Shown one piece after another: positions 35,635 to 47,864 of a stretch of 64,000 bases of DNA. The position numbers and the translations under genes were made by a program. Under the pieces are notes generated by a model that worked only from the letters and a program-made list of their open reading frames with translations, did not search any database and had not been told where the DNA came from. Position 1 is the first letter of the stretch. Each line of letters begins with the position of its first letter. The stretch is taken from NCBI GenBank assembly GCA_905221605.1, contig CAJNDS010002349.1, positions 62,001-126,000 on the forward strand. The letters run 5' to 3'. Origin of the DNA: Symbiodinium natans. Its lineage: Eukaryota; Sar; Dinophyceae; Suessiales; Symbiodiniaceae.

Positions 35635-36001
35635 GGGAAGGGCGGACGGATTTCCCTCAGCCCAGCACAACACTTCTAGAATTACTCGAATACCACGTGC
35701 TGCTTCTGAGCTGCCCGCCGGTGGTGGGTGTGGGGAAACGGGCAATTCCTCCTGTGGCCTGAGAACGACTCACTAGGCAACATGCCGTGGAGCAGTGCTG
35801 ACGCAGGGACTGAAGCTTCACAAGCCCAGCAACATGGCACAGAGTGCAAGACCAGCAAGCTTGAAGGGACAATTGGACAACGACATGGAGTGCAACACGG
35901 GTCAATTTTCGAGAGGCGCGCGCTTAGGCTGCTGCAGTGTTCGCTACCTACAGGACCCACTCACTTCCTGGAACGTGAACCCGCGCACCGGGGTTCAGAG
36001 A

Positions 36002-37188
36002 TCACTTGCTCCAACCTTTGCCCCAGCCTTTCCCCCAGTCCATGAAGGGCATGTAGCCGTAGCCTTTGCCCCATCCTTTGCCCGGGCCCGGGCCCCAGCC
36101 CATCCAACTTCTCATCTGCTGCGCCTGATTCCCAGCTGCTCCCAGCAACTGGACCTGCTTCGCCGCTGGGCCCTTTTCTTCCTTGGTGACTTTGAACTTG
36201 CAATGGCCGCCCTCGGGGCCAAAACCTGGAGGCAGACGTTCAAGCAGTAACCGCAGCAAAAGATATATGGGGTTGATCTGAGGGTCCTTTTGGGAAACTA
36301 TGGAGGCTTAATCCTATCCTGGGTTCTACGGGTCTGTGGGGTTCTTTTGGGGGACAGGTATGTTCATCATCCTCCACTCAGAACACAGGGGGCGCTTCAA
36401 GATGGCACACTCATCCCGGCCTTGCGGCAGCTCGGACTTCAAAAGAAATACATCTTGCTCGGGGAAGGCTTCGCAGGAGATGAATCCATACCCCTTGACC
36501 TCAGCTTCGTCGGAATCTTGTTCGGCATGTTGAGGGTGTATGTGAGAGCAGACCTTGAGACGACCGAGGCCAACACGGGATTAAAGCGTTTGATGTCGCC
36601 AAAGTAGAATGCCTCATGGGGGCCGACAGCAGAAATCAGGTACAGACCATACTTCAGCATGTGGGGGTTTACGAAAACAAGGGATCCCTAATCTAGACAA
36701 CAGGATTCCCTTATAATCATGGCCCCCCCCATAAGCTACCCGAATTTCGGAAACCCCCATGTGAGGTGCGCAAAGAAAGCTGCCTCCTCAGTGGGCACCT
36801 GGACGGTCACCTCGGTTGCGTAGGTGCCCTTTTCGGAGCTCTCCACCTTGAAGGTCACTGAATCGCCAACCTTGTGCCAGACAGCCCACAGGCACGTGTT
36901 ACATGGGTGTTATCCTTGGCCCACCTGCGCTAGTCGCAGTCTCTTGGTACATGTCTAGATCTGAGTACAGAATATTTGCCAGATGGGTCGCTGATGGACA
37001 TTGTCCCTTCAAATCCTTCTGGTGGAGGAAACTGTCTTTGCCATTGCACTCCACGAAGCCCCAACCTCAGCGCTGGGGCAAAGGCAGTGGAGAGCATTTT
37101 AGCCGAAGCCGGAGTCTGTGTGCACACTGGATCTTGCAAGTAGGTCACCCTTGTGGGGGTTGAAAGACTTCACCGTTCCTGTCTGCAT
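36002..37188 (-). CDS. cold-shock-domain protein, paralogue 3
   Basis: Six exons, 37149-37188, 36992-37065, 36772-36870, 36577-36612, 36421-36499 and 36002-36225, total 184 codons (183 residues plus stop). Domain 1: TGTVKSFNPHKG, GWGFVECNGKD, GDSVTFKVESSEKG. Domain 2: YFGDIKRFNP, GYGFISCEAF, QDVFLLKSEL, EGGHCKFKV, EKGPAAKQV. The tail is longer than in paralogue 2, with Gly/Lys/Trp repeats (GKGWGKGYGYMPF). Donors GT, GC, GC, GT, GC match those of paralogue 2, so the pair arose by duplication after the introns were in place. Likely RNA-binding. The 195-bp last intron is the main length difference. Confidence 0.88.
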
Positions 37189-37574
37189 CAGGCTGCACGG
37201 AAAGAGCACGAAAGCCCTGGCAACTCTTGAGCCGAAAGCAGGTTTCTGGCGAACTTGATGCACAGGAAAGCAAGGCCATGGCGGCCAAGGCAGGCTGAAG
37301 CCAAAAGCCGGGACTTCGAACATTCAAGCTCTGAAGCTCTCAGGGCGCTGCTTTGGCGGATCTGCCTGGACTTCCTGCTGCCTGCACCAAGAAACAAAGG
37401 TGGATGCACCGGACAAACGCATCCACAGCCTCACCTGGCATGAGCAGTGGAGGATGACAGCTGGTGCAGCATAAACCCGTAGGGGTCCTGCATGCAGACT
37501 TGCAAATCAGCTCAGCGCAGGAGGAGCAACAAGTGTGGAGCTCGTGTCCTGTGGCTTGGCCTGGATCAAAGCTG

Positions 37575-37790
37575 TGAGCATGCTTTGAACCTTGGCAGCG
37601 GAGCCCCCGGGAATCCAAAGAAGGGCTCGACCCAGTGGAGGCCCCAAAGCCACCTCTCAGCTTCCCGGCATACTTCAGCACGCCATGCACCTCCAAGTAG
37701 TCCCTAGCAGATGCGGGGCCCTGCGATTGTCCCTTCTTCCTGACAGAACTGAGCAGGCTCTTTACATCGGGTGTTGGGTACTGTCGTGGT
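37575..37790 (-). CDS. candidate exon upstream of paralogue 3
   Basis: Protein-like frame with motifs VKSLLSSVRKKGQ and ARDYLEVHGVLKYAGKL. No domain recognised; borders approximate. Confidence 0.35.
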
Positions 37791-38040
37791 GTGTCGCGGG
37801 AGCCGCGGTGTTCGACACAATTCAGCGAATGGATACTTGGACACAGGATCTGCGAACGGACCGCTCCCCAGAGTTGACCACACGGGAGAAGCAACAAGTG
37901 TTAAACAGCATTTTTGCTGTCTTATCGGCCCTATAGGCCCCACATGCTGGAAAGACAAAGCATTTCTTGAACTCCAGCTCATAGGCTCCAAATGCTGCGA
38001 ATGACAGCATTCCTGCTCGTTCATCGATACTGGAGTGCAG

Positions 38041-38902
38041 CCCCCCCCCCCCCCCCCTCCGTTTGCAAACGCAAAGCTCGCAGTTCATGATATGGTGCTG
38101 AGGGAATTGTCTACTGATGGTGCGACATGCTTTGGCAAGCTTGCATCATCTTGCCTCTTTTTTCGCGGGGGAGGGGGGGGGGAAACATGATGGGTTTGGA
38201 AAGGATTCGTGTGATTTCATGTGGAGCCTGGCGTTGTGGCGGGGGGGGGGGGGGTGGCGCAGCCCCCCATTTGCAAACACGATGGCGCCTGATGGGTTTG
38301 GTCTTTCTGCCATTGTCTCTCTATGTTTGCTTTTTGTTCTTTCCGTGTCTCTTTCGTCGTTTCTGTCTCTCTGTGTATTTCTTTGTATTTCTTGCTTTCT
38401 TTCTCTATTTCTGCCTTGATCTATGCATTTCTTTATTTCCGTCTTTCTTTCCTGCCTTCGTCGCCTTCTTTCTTAATTTGTTTAACCCTAAACTAATTCT
38501 TTGGATCTTTTTGACATTTGTTCTGGACTCTGTGTACATCTGCGTTGATCCTTTATGAACTGTGTAAGCCCCTCCCCCGGAAAACTGCAAAGTGAACCGA
38601 CCAAGAAACAGCAATGTATACAAGTTCATGCGGCCGTCCTGCCCACCTTTGGTCCAGCTGTTCCTCGTCATGAGCTTGCGCAAGCCTATCTACCAGCACA
38701 CGTATCCAGCGCTACTCTCCGCACGCCTGCATCTGCACCGGTTTCGGGCATCTGCGAAGCAGACCTGGAAACCAGAAACATCAGGACAAAACACGTATTA
38801 TCATCATTACCATTGGTATTATGACTATTTTTGAAATATACGTATATATGTGTATCTATATATATATATGAATTTATGTATATGTATATATATATATATA
38901 TG
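38041..38902. repeat. cluster of poly-C/poly-G tracts and TA microsatellite
   Basis: Poly-C 38041-38057, poly-G 38173-38182 and 38241-38254, a T/C-rich stretch about 38320-38480, and TA repeats about 38836-38902. No gene seen between them. Confidence 0.85.
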
Positions 38903-40994
38903 TGCTGGAGCAGAGAGCTGCGGATGAGCCCCGTGCTGCACGTTGAGCCCAATGGCCATGTCTGGTTTGTCCATGAAGTTCATGAAGTACTCGTCCTAGC
39001 TTAGGCCCCTTCAAGCACCACACTTGTCGCCTTGCTGGTCAAAGTTGCTGCCCCTGCCTGGTGCGGGTGCAAGACGAGGCGCGCCGAGGCAACCGGCTTG
39101 AGCACATCGATCTTCAACCTCAAACTCCAAAAACGGCATGCATCAAAATGCCCCGGTCGACTGCGAAGAAATGTCTACAAAGGCACATAGACCACTCCTA
39201 AGCGACCAGCGGCTCATTGAGACTTTCCAGGCTGCCTTATTTGCACAACGCAGCTGCCGTTGCTTGGCAGAGAGTGCCCGCACAACGTGCAGATCGACAT
39301 ACTGTGGCCTGTGCATCGGAATGCATTGTGCACTAGGAGGGCGCCACGCATAAGAGCGGGCAGCAGGTAAAACAGCTGGGGAAAGCAGAAGTCATCGGGA
39401 ACATTCGTTTCTTGAGACACGCGTGCTATGCTTCGGTTCTGCTATGTTCAAAAAGCTCTGCAAGCATCCCCACTACAATTTCCGTGTGTCCCAATCACCA
39501 GAGCCCACAACGTCCTTGAGCAAGTTGCTTCTGATTTGGTACCAAGATGATTGCATATTGCTTGTGAGTTGTGAGTTGTGGGCTCGGTACCGACGAAACA
39601 TGCGCGGACGTGCTCAGCAACAGGCTGTGCAAGGCAAAGCGCGCCCTGCTATGTGATGTTAAAGTTTGAAGAAATGGAAAACACAATTTGGATAATAACC
39701 ATGGTACTTGTCAGCATTCCTGCGTGTACAAATGATGTCCTCTTAAAGTGCGACATGTGCAAACCTAAACTCATGGCTTTCCCCAAATTTCCGCAGAACC
39801 TTAGTTTCGATATCAGGGTGTCAGGGCCACCAGCCAGGCCGCATGTTCCCCTTTTGAAAACACTAGTGCTACATGATCGACATTGACCAGGTAGGTAGAG
39901 ATTTCAGATACTTCGCATGCACTGACAGGCTTGACCGACAGAAACCTTGCTCAACACCTCATGTCTCACCGGGTGTCTGCCGACAAGCGGTCATGTCGGA
40001 AAAGCAAGAACTTGGGAGGGTGACAACCAATGAGGTTGGCAAGCCGGTCAACACACACACACACGAAAATTCGAGCAGCATGACTGCGACATCTCAGAGC
40101 TCGGGTGCAGGCTTGGGAACTTCAGAGCCTGACACCTCGCAATGTCGAGCGGTGCCTGCACCAGAAGACACTTTAAAGCTTTGCCCGCTCGACTTCTGCA
40201 AAACAACGGTGATGCCATAATGTTCGACGGACTACCTGCTGCCATGTGAAATGTGCCACGGAGCATGCGCCTGTCTGCGAGTGCTTCCGCAACGCACCGA
40301 CACCTTGGTCGCCGAATCTCCAGCCCTTCATTCGTTCTCCCGCGGACTGGATATCAAAAGCAAGAACTGCACCTTCAGTCTACAGTGACACATGATGCAT
40401 TTGCAGGTCGCCCCCTTCTGTTCCGGTCACCGTGGGCCCTGAGATGGCCTGAGGCCAGCGCGATGCAGTCATCTGAAATGCCAGGGTGGGTCGACACCAG
40501 AACCTCCATCACGAAGTCCTACACTAAATCGCCTACAAGCACTGACCAATCAAACGCCCATCAGACTGTAGATACATGCAAAACCGAGGATGCAAGCACT
40601 GTAAAGCTGTAAAGGGCTGGCTAAGCTGCGTTTGCCGACTTCATGCGCTTCTTAGCCACACAAGACACCTTGCAGATCCTGTGTCCCTGTCTTGAGGAGG
40701 CTGGACGCGAGGCCAGGGCATGCAACATGTTGGGTGTCTAGGGTCCATCCTAAGTTTCCTTCTGTCTTCATCTCACACAGGGCGTGGAACCAAGGTCGTG
40801 CAAGCTGCAAAGTCTTTTATGTGCTTGCAGGAGGTGCGGTTGTTCACACAGGCCCAATTTGCGCGCTGGCACTTAGACAGTGCATGTACATAGGCAGCGT
40901 GAGAGGACACTACGACCCGCATCAGCATGCGGACGAGCCCGCACGAGCACGTGACCAAACAATTTAGTGAGACTTGTAACAGCCACAGCTGAGG
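38903..40994. other. no confident gene
   Basis: Short frames on both strands without motifs. Confidence 0.4.
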
Positions 40995-41092
40995 TCACTC
41001 CTCAACTGGTGCATCACCTTCAAACCCATAGTGATCCTTGAGCTTCTCATAGTGTTTGTCTGTCCTGAGCTCGTGCCAGTAAGACTTGAGGT
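40995..41092 (-). CDS. C-terminal exon of an unknown protein
   Basis: Met-less frame with the charged motif YWHELRTDKHYEKLKDHYGF, ending in Glu-Glu and TGA at 40995-40997. It reads as genuine coding sequence but matches no family I know. It may be the 3' end of a gene whose other exons lie at 42-45 kb. Confidence 0.5.
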
Positions 41093-42002
41093 TGCAACAA
41101 CTTCGAAAGATTCCGAGTTGACTCAGGCCTTTCTGGCGTGATGGTTTCCATATGATGGGCAGCACACGGCATAACAGGCATCAACAAGAGCTCAGCAGCT
41201 ATGCAATCTGTTCGGAGGGGAGGGCTGATCTCTGTACTTTCCCTGCATGCTGCACTTGGTTCCATCCGATGCGATCCTGTGAACCAAGTCGTGGTGAGAC
41301 TTTGCCCGTTCATGCACGACGCTGTTCTGCAAACTGTCGACTTTTCGCACTGGAACGACGAAAAATGCGACAAACTGGCAGCAACAAGAGCTTACCAGTT
41401 GATTGCAGCCACTCGCAGCAAGGATCGCATTGGAGCAACATCATGCATGCTGTTCGCCCCTAGTGAGTAATCAGTGGCATGTACTGTATGTACTCAAACA
41501 ACTCCTCAGTTGCGCCAAGTCAGCGAAAAAAACGTCTTATGATTTCGTGGAACACCGTTCCCGAGCGACGCTTACGCTTATTCCTTGAATGGCGTCTTCG
41601 CACTTTGCAACACGGCAACACCAGCAGGAGATGCAGGCAGCACTTCCCAATGCCGAAAAGACTCAGCCATCCCTCAAAACGCAAACCCTCCCGACTCCAC
41701 GCAACGAAGCGCACACGCTTGCCATCCTTCAACACCTCAGCTTAGGCAAGCTGGGAAGCTCTGGTGCGCATTCTCGAGAGTAAAAGGCAGGTCATGCGCG
41801 GAGTTGGCCAAATTCAACGCTTCGGCACAACATGGCCGATGGATTCATGTGCCCGATAACCCATCGGCGCCATCATCTCCAAGAAGCAGTTCTTGTCAAA
41901 GAAGCCACTTCTGCAGAGCAGCACCGCAGTCTACAAAGTCTGCATCTTGCTCCCTTGCCATGGGAGCACAAACACAAACCATGGCGTATGCATGGCGCTC
42001 CT

Positions 42003-42093
42003 TGTGGTATCATACTTGTCACGCAGGATCTTGACCATATTCTGGTCAGCGACTCCCGCAGGGATCAAGTCGTTGTAGGAAACCTGGATGCGC
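42003..42093 (-). CDS. candidate exon
   Basis: Protein-like frame (YNDLIPAGVADQNMVKILRD). Unknown function; linkage to neighbouring exons not shown. Confidence 0.35.
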
Positions 42094-43179
42094 GACGCAC
42101 AAGGAGAACAGCCCAGGAGCTTAGCTGAAATAGCAGGCGCGTCGTGGTGCGGGCAAGGCTCCAGACCAGTGTGGTTTCCTTGGCACAACAAGCCGTGCAT
42201 GTCTATGCCAAGAGATCCGAAGCCCGGCCTAGATGCAGCAAATGCCCCAATGAGCGGAAGTCCAGGCAAAGAGCTAGAGACACAGGCAGAACGGCAAGGC
42301 TCGCAGCTGAAGAGAGCAGAGAGGAAACAAGCAAGCTCTGGCTTTGCGCTGCACATCTTCCGCACGTGATGCGAACAGGTGGGGGTTGGTTCGGCTCGCT
42401 CCCTTCTTCTCCGAAACTCCACGAAACACAAGTCATGCAGTCCACATCCCTGCGCGGCCGCGAAGTCAAGCGACTAGCGTCAATTGGTGATATGGAACAA
42501 CAGATCAGCAGGAGTTTAAGCATCCTCAACCACATTCAACATCTTGCGCCAGGCGTCGGTCCATTTCCTGAAAACACTTCAGAAGCTCGGTGCGCCGCTT
42601 TCGCGGCAAAAGCTTTGGCGGCTGCGCTGCTATTGTGCACAGCCTGAAGTCAGCTTCGCCGACATGCGCCCGACTGATCAAGTGAGAGCGAGTCGCTAAG
42701 TGAGTCGCTAGCTCCTATGACCTAGTGTGGAACCCTGAACCGATCTGCCTGCAGTGGTCGAAGACCACGCACATGTGGTCCATGTCTTCAGTCGCGGCAT
42801 AAGGCCACAAGAGACGCATCATGTCGTCCTTACTTACCTCGGAGAAAAGAGCCGAAAACACCATGCGTTTGAACGTCGCAACAGTAACTTAGGAGCTAGG
42901 GCAGCTAGGGTCGGTCCTGAGTCTGCAACAAGGATCTACAACAACCACCAGCAACTAGAATGCAACCGGAAGGCCAGGGTTTTACCTTGTGAGGCCGCCC
43001 GGGGCATGAGGTAGCGGATGCATCGCATCCCCAACACCCTCGCAACAGCTCACACTGGCTCTCTCTTCCTCTTAAGTTAAGTATATATTCCTGTAAGTTT
43101 AGAAGGTATATAACGGGTATATGAGGGGTGCACCCTCAGGTGAACCGTGGGACTGTGGCACACATATACGGGCTAGCAC

Positions 43180-43266
43180 CTGTCCACTTTTCGCTTGCTG
43201 AAGAAGTTGGCGAACTCCTCGAGGTCGACGTCCCCATCATTATCCGCATCCATCTGGCACCAGCAT
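43180..43266 (-). CDS. exon encoding a canonical EF-hand
   Basis: Between a TTTTGCAG acceptor and a GT donor, 87 nt encode the calcium loop DADNDGDVDLEE followed by the exiting helix FANFFSKRKVD. All ligand positions (D1, D3, D5, D9 and E12) are present, unlike the EF-hands of the kinase and the 14-16 kb gene. The rest of the protein is unresolved; exons at 43520-43690 and 44.1-44.2 kb on the same strand may belong. Confidence 0.7.
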
Positions 43267-43519
43267 CTGCAAAAGGTCTCCACCTCGTGCCATGTGCAGG
43301 TACGTGCAGCCATGACAGCGAAACGATGCAGCCATGTGCAGATGATGCATGACGGCCTCTTCATTGGTACCACGTCGATGCTGAGCCGCCCATTCCTGGC
43401 GGTTGCATCCCTCACGATACAGTTCTGTCTTCAGTAGAAGGCTGTTGTACACAGTTGGTACCTGCAGGGCTAGCCAACCGAACTCTTGCAGCACGGAGTC
43501 CTTGTCGGAATGCTCGGCA

Positions 43520-43690
43520 TTCGCGCTGGGAATTCCAAGGACGAGCACCCGCCTTGCCAGGTTTTTTGGGTAGCCCGATTCATCCCGGTTCCCTGACCGG
43601 CTCGCTGAAATTGATGAAAGCGGCAAACTCTCGCTCGCTTCGCGCTTTCTCTGCTCGTCGTCGTCCTGACATTGCACAGATTTAGAAAGG
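43520..43690 (-). CDS. candidate exon upstream of the EF-hand exon
   Basis: Frame with Ser-rich start, then ARRVLVLGIPSANAEHSDKD. No domain recognised; probably the same gene as the EF-hand exon. Confidence 0.4.
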
Positions 43691-44994
43691 CCCCTACCGA
43701 TGGCCGTGTGGAGCCATGTGGAGCAAACTGTCCTTTGAGGTCGCCTCGTTGGACTCTCCACTGGGATCCTTGCTGTACTCTTTACCTGCCACCCCACTTG
43801 AACACATCAGAACATGCAAGCTAAGTAAGATCATGCGATGCAAGACAAAGTAGACACGTCAAGCAGACAACAACTTGCAGAGCGAGCTGCTCAAGGCAAT
43901 CTTCACTTTGCCGCCAGCTCTAGTGCTCCTCAGCTGCGCTCTCAAAGTTACATCCTGGTGGCGAATACGAATAGCATCAAATCAGACTTAGATTTCTTGA
44001 TATATGTGACACTGACATGTTATGTGACATGATGTCTGACTATACTAGACGATACTGTGACACTTACCGTGCTTTTGCTTGTTCATGAGAAGTTTATGAC
44101 CATACCGTATCATTGCGAGTCCTCCGAGACACTGGGCACACACGATAACCAAACACAAATCCTGTCAAGCATGTCGAGCTTCAGCGGGTGGCCACGAGCA
44201 TCCTTGCTGCGGGGGGACTCGAGAACCTGGCATTGTGAAACATCGGAAGCACTGAAGCTCAGGAGTAGCAGCCTCAGGAGTGTCTTCCTTTTAAGGCCAC
44301 CCGCCAAGCAGACTCCGGAGTGGTTTTTTTGGGCACCCGCATGGCAGGGATTCTGGTACGGTGACTGTTGGCACGATTGGAATTGAGGGGGAGAGTTTGA
44401 GGCTCCTGCAAGCCTACGTCCCCTTCCGCACACACAGCAGCGCTGCCAACCAAGACAAAAGATACAAAAGCGGAAGGCAATGGGCTCATGCAAGTGCACC
44501 CCCATGCAGCTAGCAAGACGGCCTTCCCAGAAGCCATCACTAGAGCTGCCGGGGGGTGTTTGGGGTTTAGGGAAGTTGGGGAAGTTTGGCTGAAAGGCCT
44601 GCAGCGTGCTGCCCTGTACACGGGCAGAAAGAGGCACCGGAGTGGTACCTTCAGACGGGATGCTCTTTCAAGCTAGACCTCATGACTGCCAACACACTCG
44701 ACATCCACCCAAACATGTGAGGCGCCTTGATCTTGCTCACGCCTCCTTGCCAATTGAACATGGCCAATCGCTTCGACAGTTGACAGAAACTGTCCCGCAA
44801 CAGTCCTTCCACTGCCAGATGAAGGCCGATAGCGCCCTTCAAAGTCCACATCGCGATAAGGACGTGGAGTTGCACATGTGAAGCTCTTCAGGGTAGTGCC
44901 ACCTGGCAGAGGCATCAGGCAGAAAAGCGCCAAGCAGCCTACCTGGCATGCAAATCGGCCCACACATCGGCGTTGGCTGTGGAGCTCCATGGTC

Positions 44995-45330
44995 TGCCAG
45001 GAGACCTCGTGACCACGACCCAGGCAGCTTGAAAGAACAAACCATTTTCCTCCGATAACGGCAAGTGGCCGCCAAGAAAGCTGCTGTAGTTACTCTGGAA
45101 GTAGTTGACCAACTGCTGCGTCTTGACCTCACGAGTTGCCCGTTTTCTAGATTCTAAAGTCTCGGCAAGCCGCAAGTAACTCATCACGTCTGGTTTGAGC
45201 TCCTGACTACTCGAATGTGCTCCGAGCCCGCGTCTGACGGCGTCCGTAATCGCGTCCTTGGCACATTGACCCTCGCCCCACAGGAGCGAGCCCCTGCTTC
45301 CAACTGACAGCCATGCAAGTTTCTGCCTTT
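44995..45330 (-). CDS. candidate exon, unknown helical protein
   Basis: Open frame with motifs CAKDAITDAVRRGLGA, DVMSYLRLAETLESRKRA and QQLVNYFQSNYSSFLGG, strongly protein-like. It may be a downstream exon of the Mad3/BUB1 gene or start a separate gene. Confidence 0.45.
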
Positions 45331-45709
45331 GCCGGCTCAGCCTTTTGCAGCTATTTGCAATCCAGAAGCGGGGCTTGCCGGTCAAGTGGCATCCGCGCTC
45401 AGTTCGCTGGGCTGACTGGCGGTGCGTACCCATAAGCGGCAAACGTCTCCATGCAAGCGGCGACGTCACAGCACACGCTGATGTGGATGTTTGATTCGGT
45501 AGTGAAGCAAGTATGTAAATGAGGCGCACTGCATGTTGTTGTGGAGTTCTTGAACCAATCTGCCCGAGCTTGCATGCGTGCGTGTATAAGTCTGTGTGTG
45601 TGCGTTGCAGGCCATGCGGCCCCCAGCTCATGCATCATTTTTTCTGCCGGCGGCGATGAACTTAAACTGCCATGCACTAAACATAGTGAATTTGAAAGGA
45701 GCTCAGCTG

Positions 45710-47864
45710 CTGCCAAGGTCGGGGTCGCCTTCATCAAAAATTTCAAAGCCACCCGTCCAGGCAGGTGCATCTGCAACGCCTCTCGCTGACCGCTGCCCAA
45801 CTCGGACAAGCGGTTTCAATTGCACCGAATTTCTTCTGCCAGGCTCATGATGCGGATCGCATGCTAGCAACTCAAGCACTTCCTTCTGTGCGAGCTCTGC
45901 TGTGTATGTTGGGTCGTCAAACGGATCGAACACAGAGCCAACCGATGATCGACCTCGTGAGAAGCGCGACTCTGAGAGCAGTGCCCTCAAGCCATTGGAC
46001 AGTTCCTGAGTCGTGTTGGTCGCGTTGATCGTGTTGGCCAAGGGTCCGGGCAACTTTCTCTCTGGTGCTCGCGGGGGCGGAGCAGACAAGTCGCGCGCCA
46101 AGACCCGTGCAGCCTGCATCTCCTCGACAGAAACGTCGTCCAAGTCATCTCCCTGAGGTAGAAAGGATATGAACGCTTGGTCGTGTAGCGGCAGCTCTTC
46201 CTCTTCATCCTCCAGGAGTGTGGATGAACTCCATCTGGGTACTTGGCTGTAACGCCCTGAGTTCTCTGAGTTCATGTGGGCTGGTGAACAGGAATCCTGC
46301 TCGAAGCTGGGCTGAGAATCCTTGTTCTGCATAGCGCTCATGTCTGCAGCGGATGCAGGCACCGCTTCCTGGTTGCTGGCTCTCCGCAACCCCTCTCGCT
46401 CTCGCTCGACGGGCCCGGTGGGCGGCAGCAACAGAGGCGCCACCTGACGAAGAAGGGATGACACAAGCTCATAAATGGCGGTTTGTGCATGTTTCTGCGA
46501 CATGCTCCTTGTCAATCTGCGCGAACAAGACGAAGAATTCAACGAGCGTATTGTATACAAGTAACACTCATACAACCCCGCGTCCAAAAACATGCCTCAC
46601 CCTGCGCCACCGGCTCACGCTGCTTCTGCCGGCCTGTCAGGAAGAAAGGGCCCGGAGCAAGGAGGATTTAGCATTCGTCATATTTTGCAAGGAGTCTGCC
46701 GCGCACAGCCGGACCCGTTCGTTTCCTGCGTCATGACTTCACAACCAAAGTCTTCCTTCCTCCCTGCTACACAGGCATCCAGGAGCCTTCTCGAGCAGCG
46801 CGTTTGGCCATCCGCCGCTGGAATTCACGGAAACGGCACTGAAGTCTGTGCTGAGGCTGAGCTCCGCGATCAATTCCCTCCACATACCTCACGGTAGAGG
46901 AACCACAATACATCTGCAAACCGACTGGCTAAACAGAAACTAGGTCAATAGTCAAAGTCAGGCTGCACATCTTCAGCTTGCTGGAACTTATGCTGCCGCT
47001 CCAGGTTTGCAGCGGCCGCTTCGTAAAACAGTGCATGGCAAGTTCCAATTCCTGACGCTTCGGCATTTACTGGACTCGACACAAGTTTGCGCACGTCGGG
47101 GGGGCCTTCTCTTTCAAGAAACTCGAAGACCTCAGAGTTTGCATGGAATTGCTCCGAGGGCGAATTCAACGACGCATAGCAACTGAAACGAGGCATCACC
47201 AGCAGATGCGAGCACCTTCACTAAACACATCCCGCCTGATCTGGATTCGGCAGCAGCGCTGCATGTCTGATCCACAAACGCAAATACCGAATATCATCCT
47301 TCAGCGCAGGATCGCCTGTGAGAGAATAACCTGCGTTGCACAGGTTGCAAGGAGGTCGCTGCGACTGTGTATGGAATGGCATGGACTCAGTAACATTCCA
47401 TTCAAGGAACAAGCACGTGCCAGCACGTTGGCTTCATGTTCCGATTTCGATACGTTCTTCTCCGCCCACTGCACATACTCGCACCACAGCCCAACCTGCA
47501 CGAAGCATTGCTTTCACAACTCATGGCACACAGCATAAACAGTTCACAGGCTCACGAACCCACCATCATCCGAGCCGCCATATCACCCACGTTGGCTTGC
47601 AAACGGCGTTCGAAGTCGTCTTGCACAGATGCACGCAAACCATCTGCAGAGTCCTCCTGGCAAAAACACCCACGGCCACACAAGCAACAACACAACCGCG
47701 CCCTTCCAAAAAAAAGTGCAACTGATTTCATGGTGCTGACATGTGCTGACCTGCACTGCATTCTCAGTCACGCGGGGTTTGTCTGGAAGTTCCTCTTCCA
47801 GCCATTCATCAGGAGCAGCCTGGGACGGTTCATGCATGTTCATGCGGCCCACACCGTTTGACAT
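45710..47864 (-). CDS. Mad3/BUB1-family spindle checkpoint protein (partial model)
   Basis: The N-terminal TPR module of BUB1/BUBR1/Mad3, which holds back anaphase until kinetochores attach, is split over eight small exons that join in phase: 47751-47864, 47591-47656 (QDDFERRL), 47417-47495 (GLWCEYVQWAEKN), 47236-47315 (DDIRYLRLWIRHAALLPNPD), 47106-47130 (VFEFLERE), 46967-47051 (GIGTCHALFYEAAAANLE), 46787-46887 (YVEGIDRGAQP, FREFQRRMAKR), 46601-46633. The order and motifs match Mad3/BUB1 homology region 1 throughout. A large exon ending near 45710 is acidic and closes with GGFEIFDEGD, like the short conserved box after the TPRs. Most donors are GC. Where Mad3/BUBR1 proteins carry a KEN box before the TPRs, this one has PRVTENAV. 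No kinase domain was found, so Mad3-like is likelier than BUB1. The joint to the large exon and the 3' end are unresolved. Confidence 0.85.
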
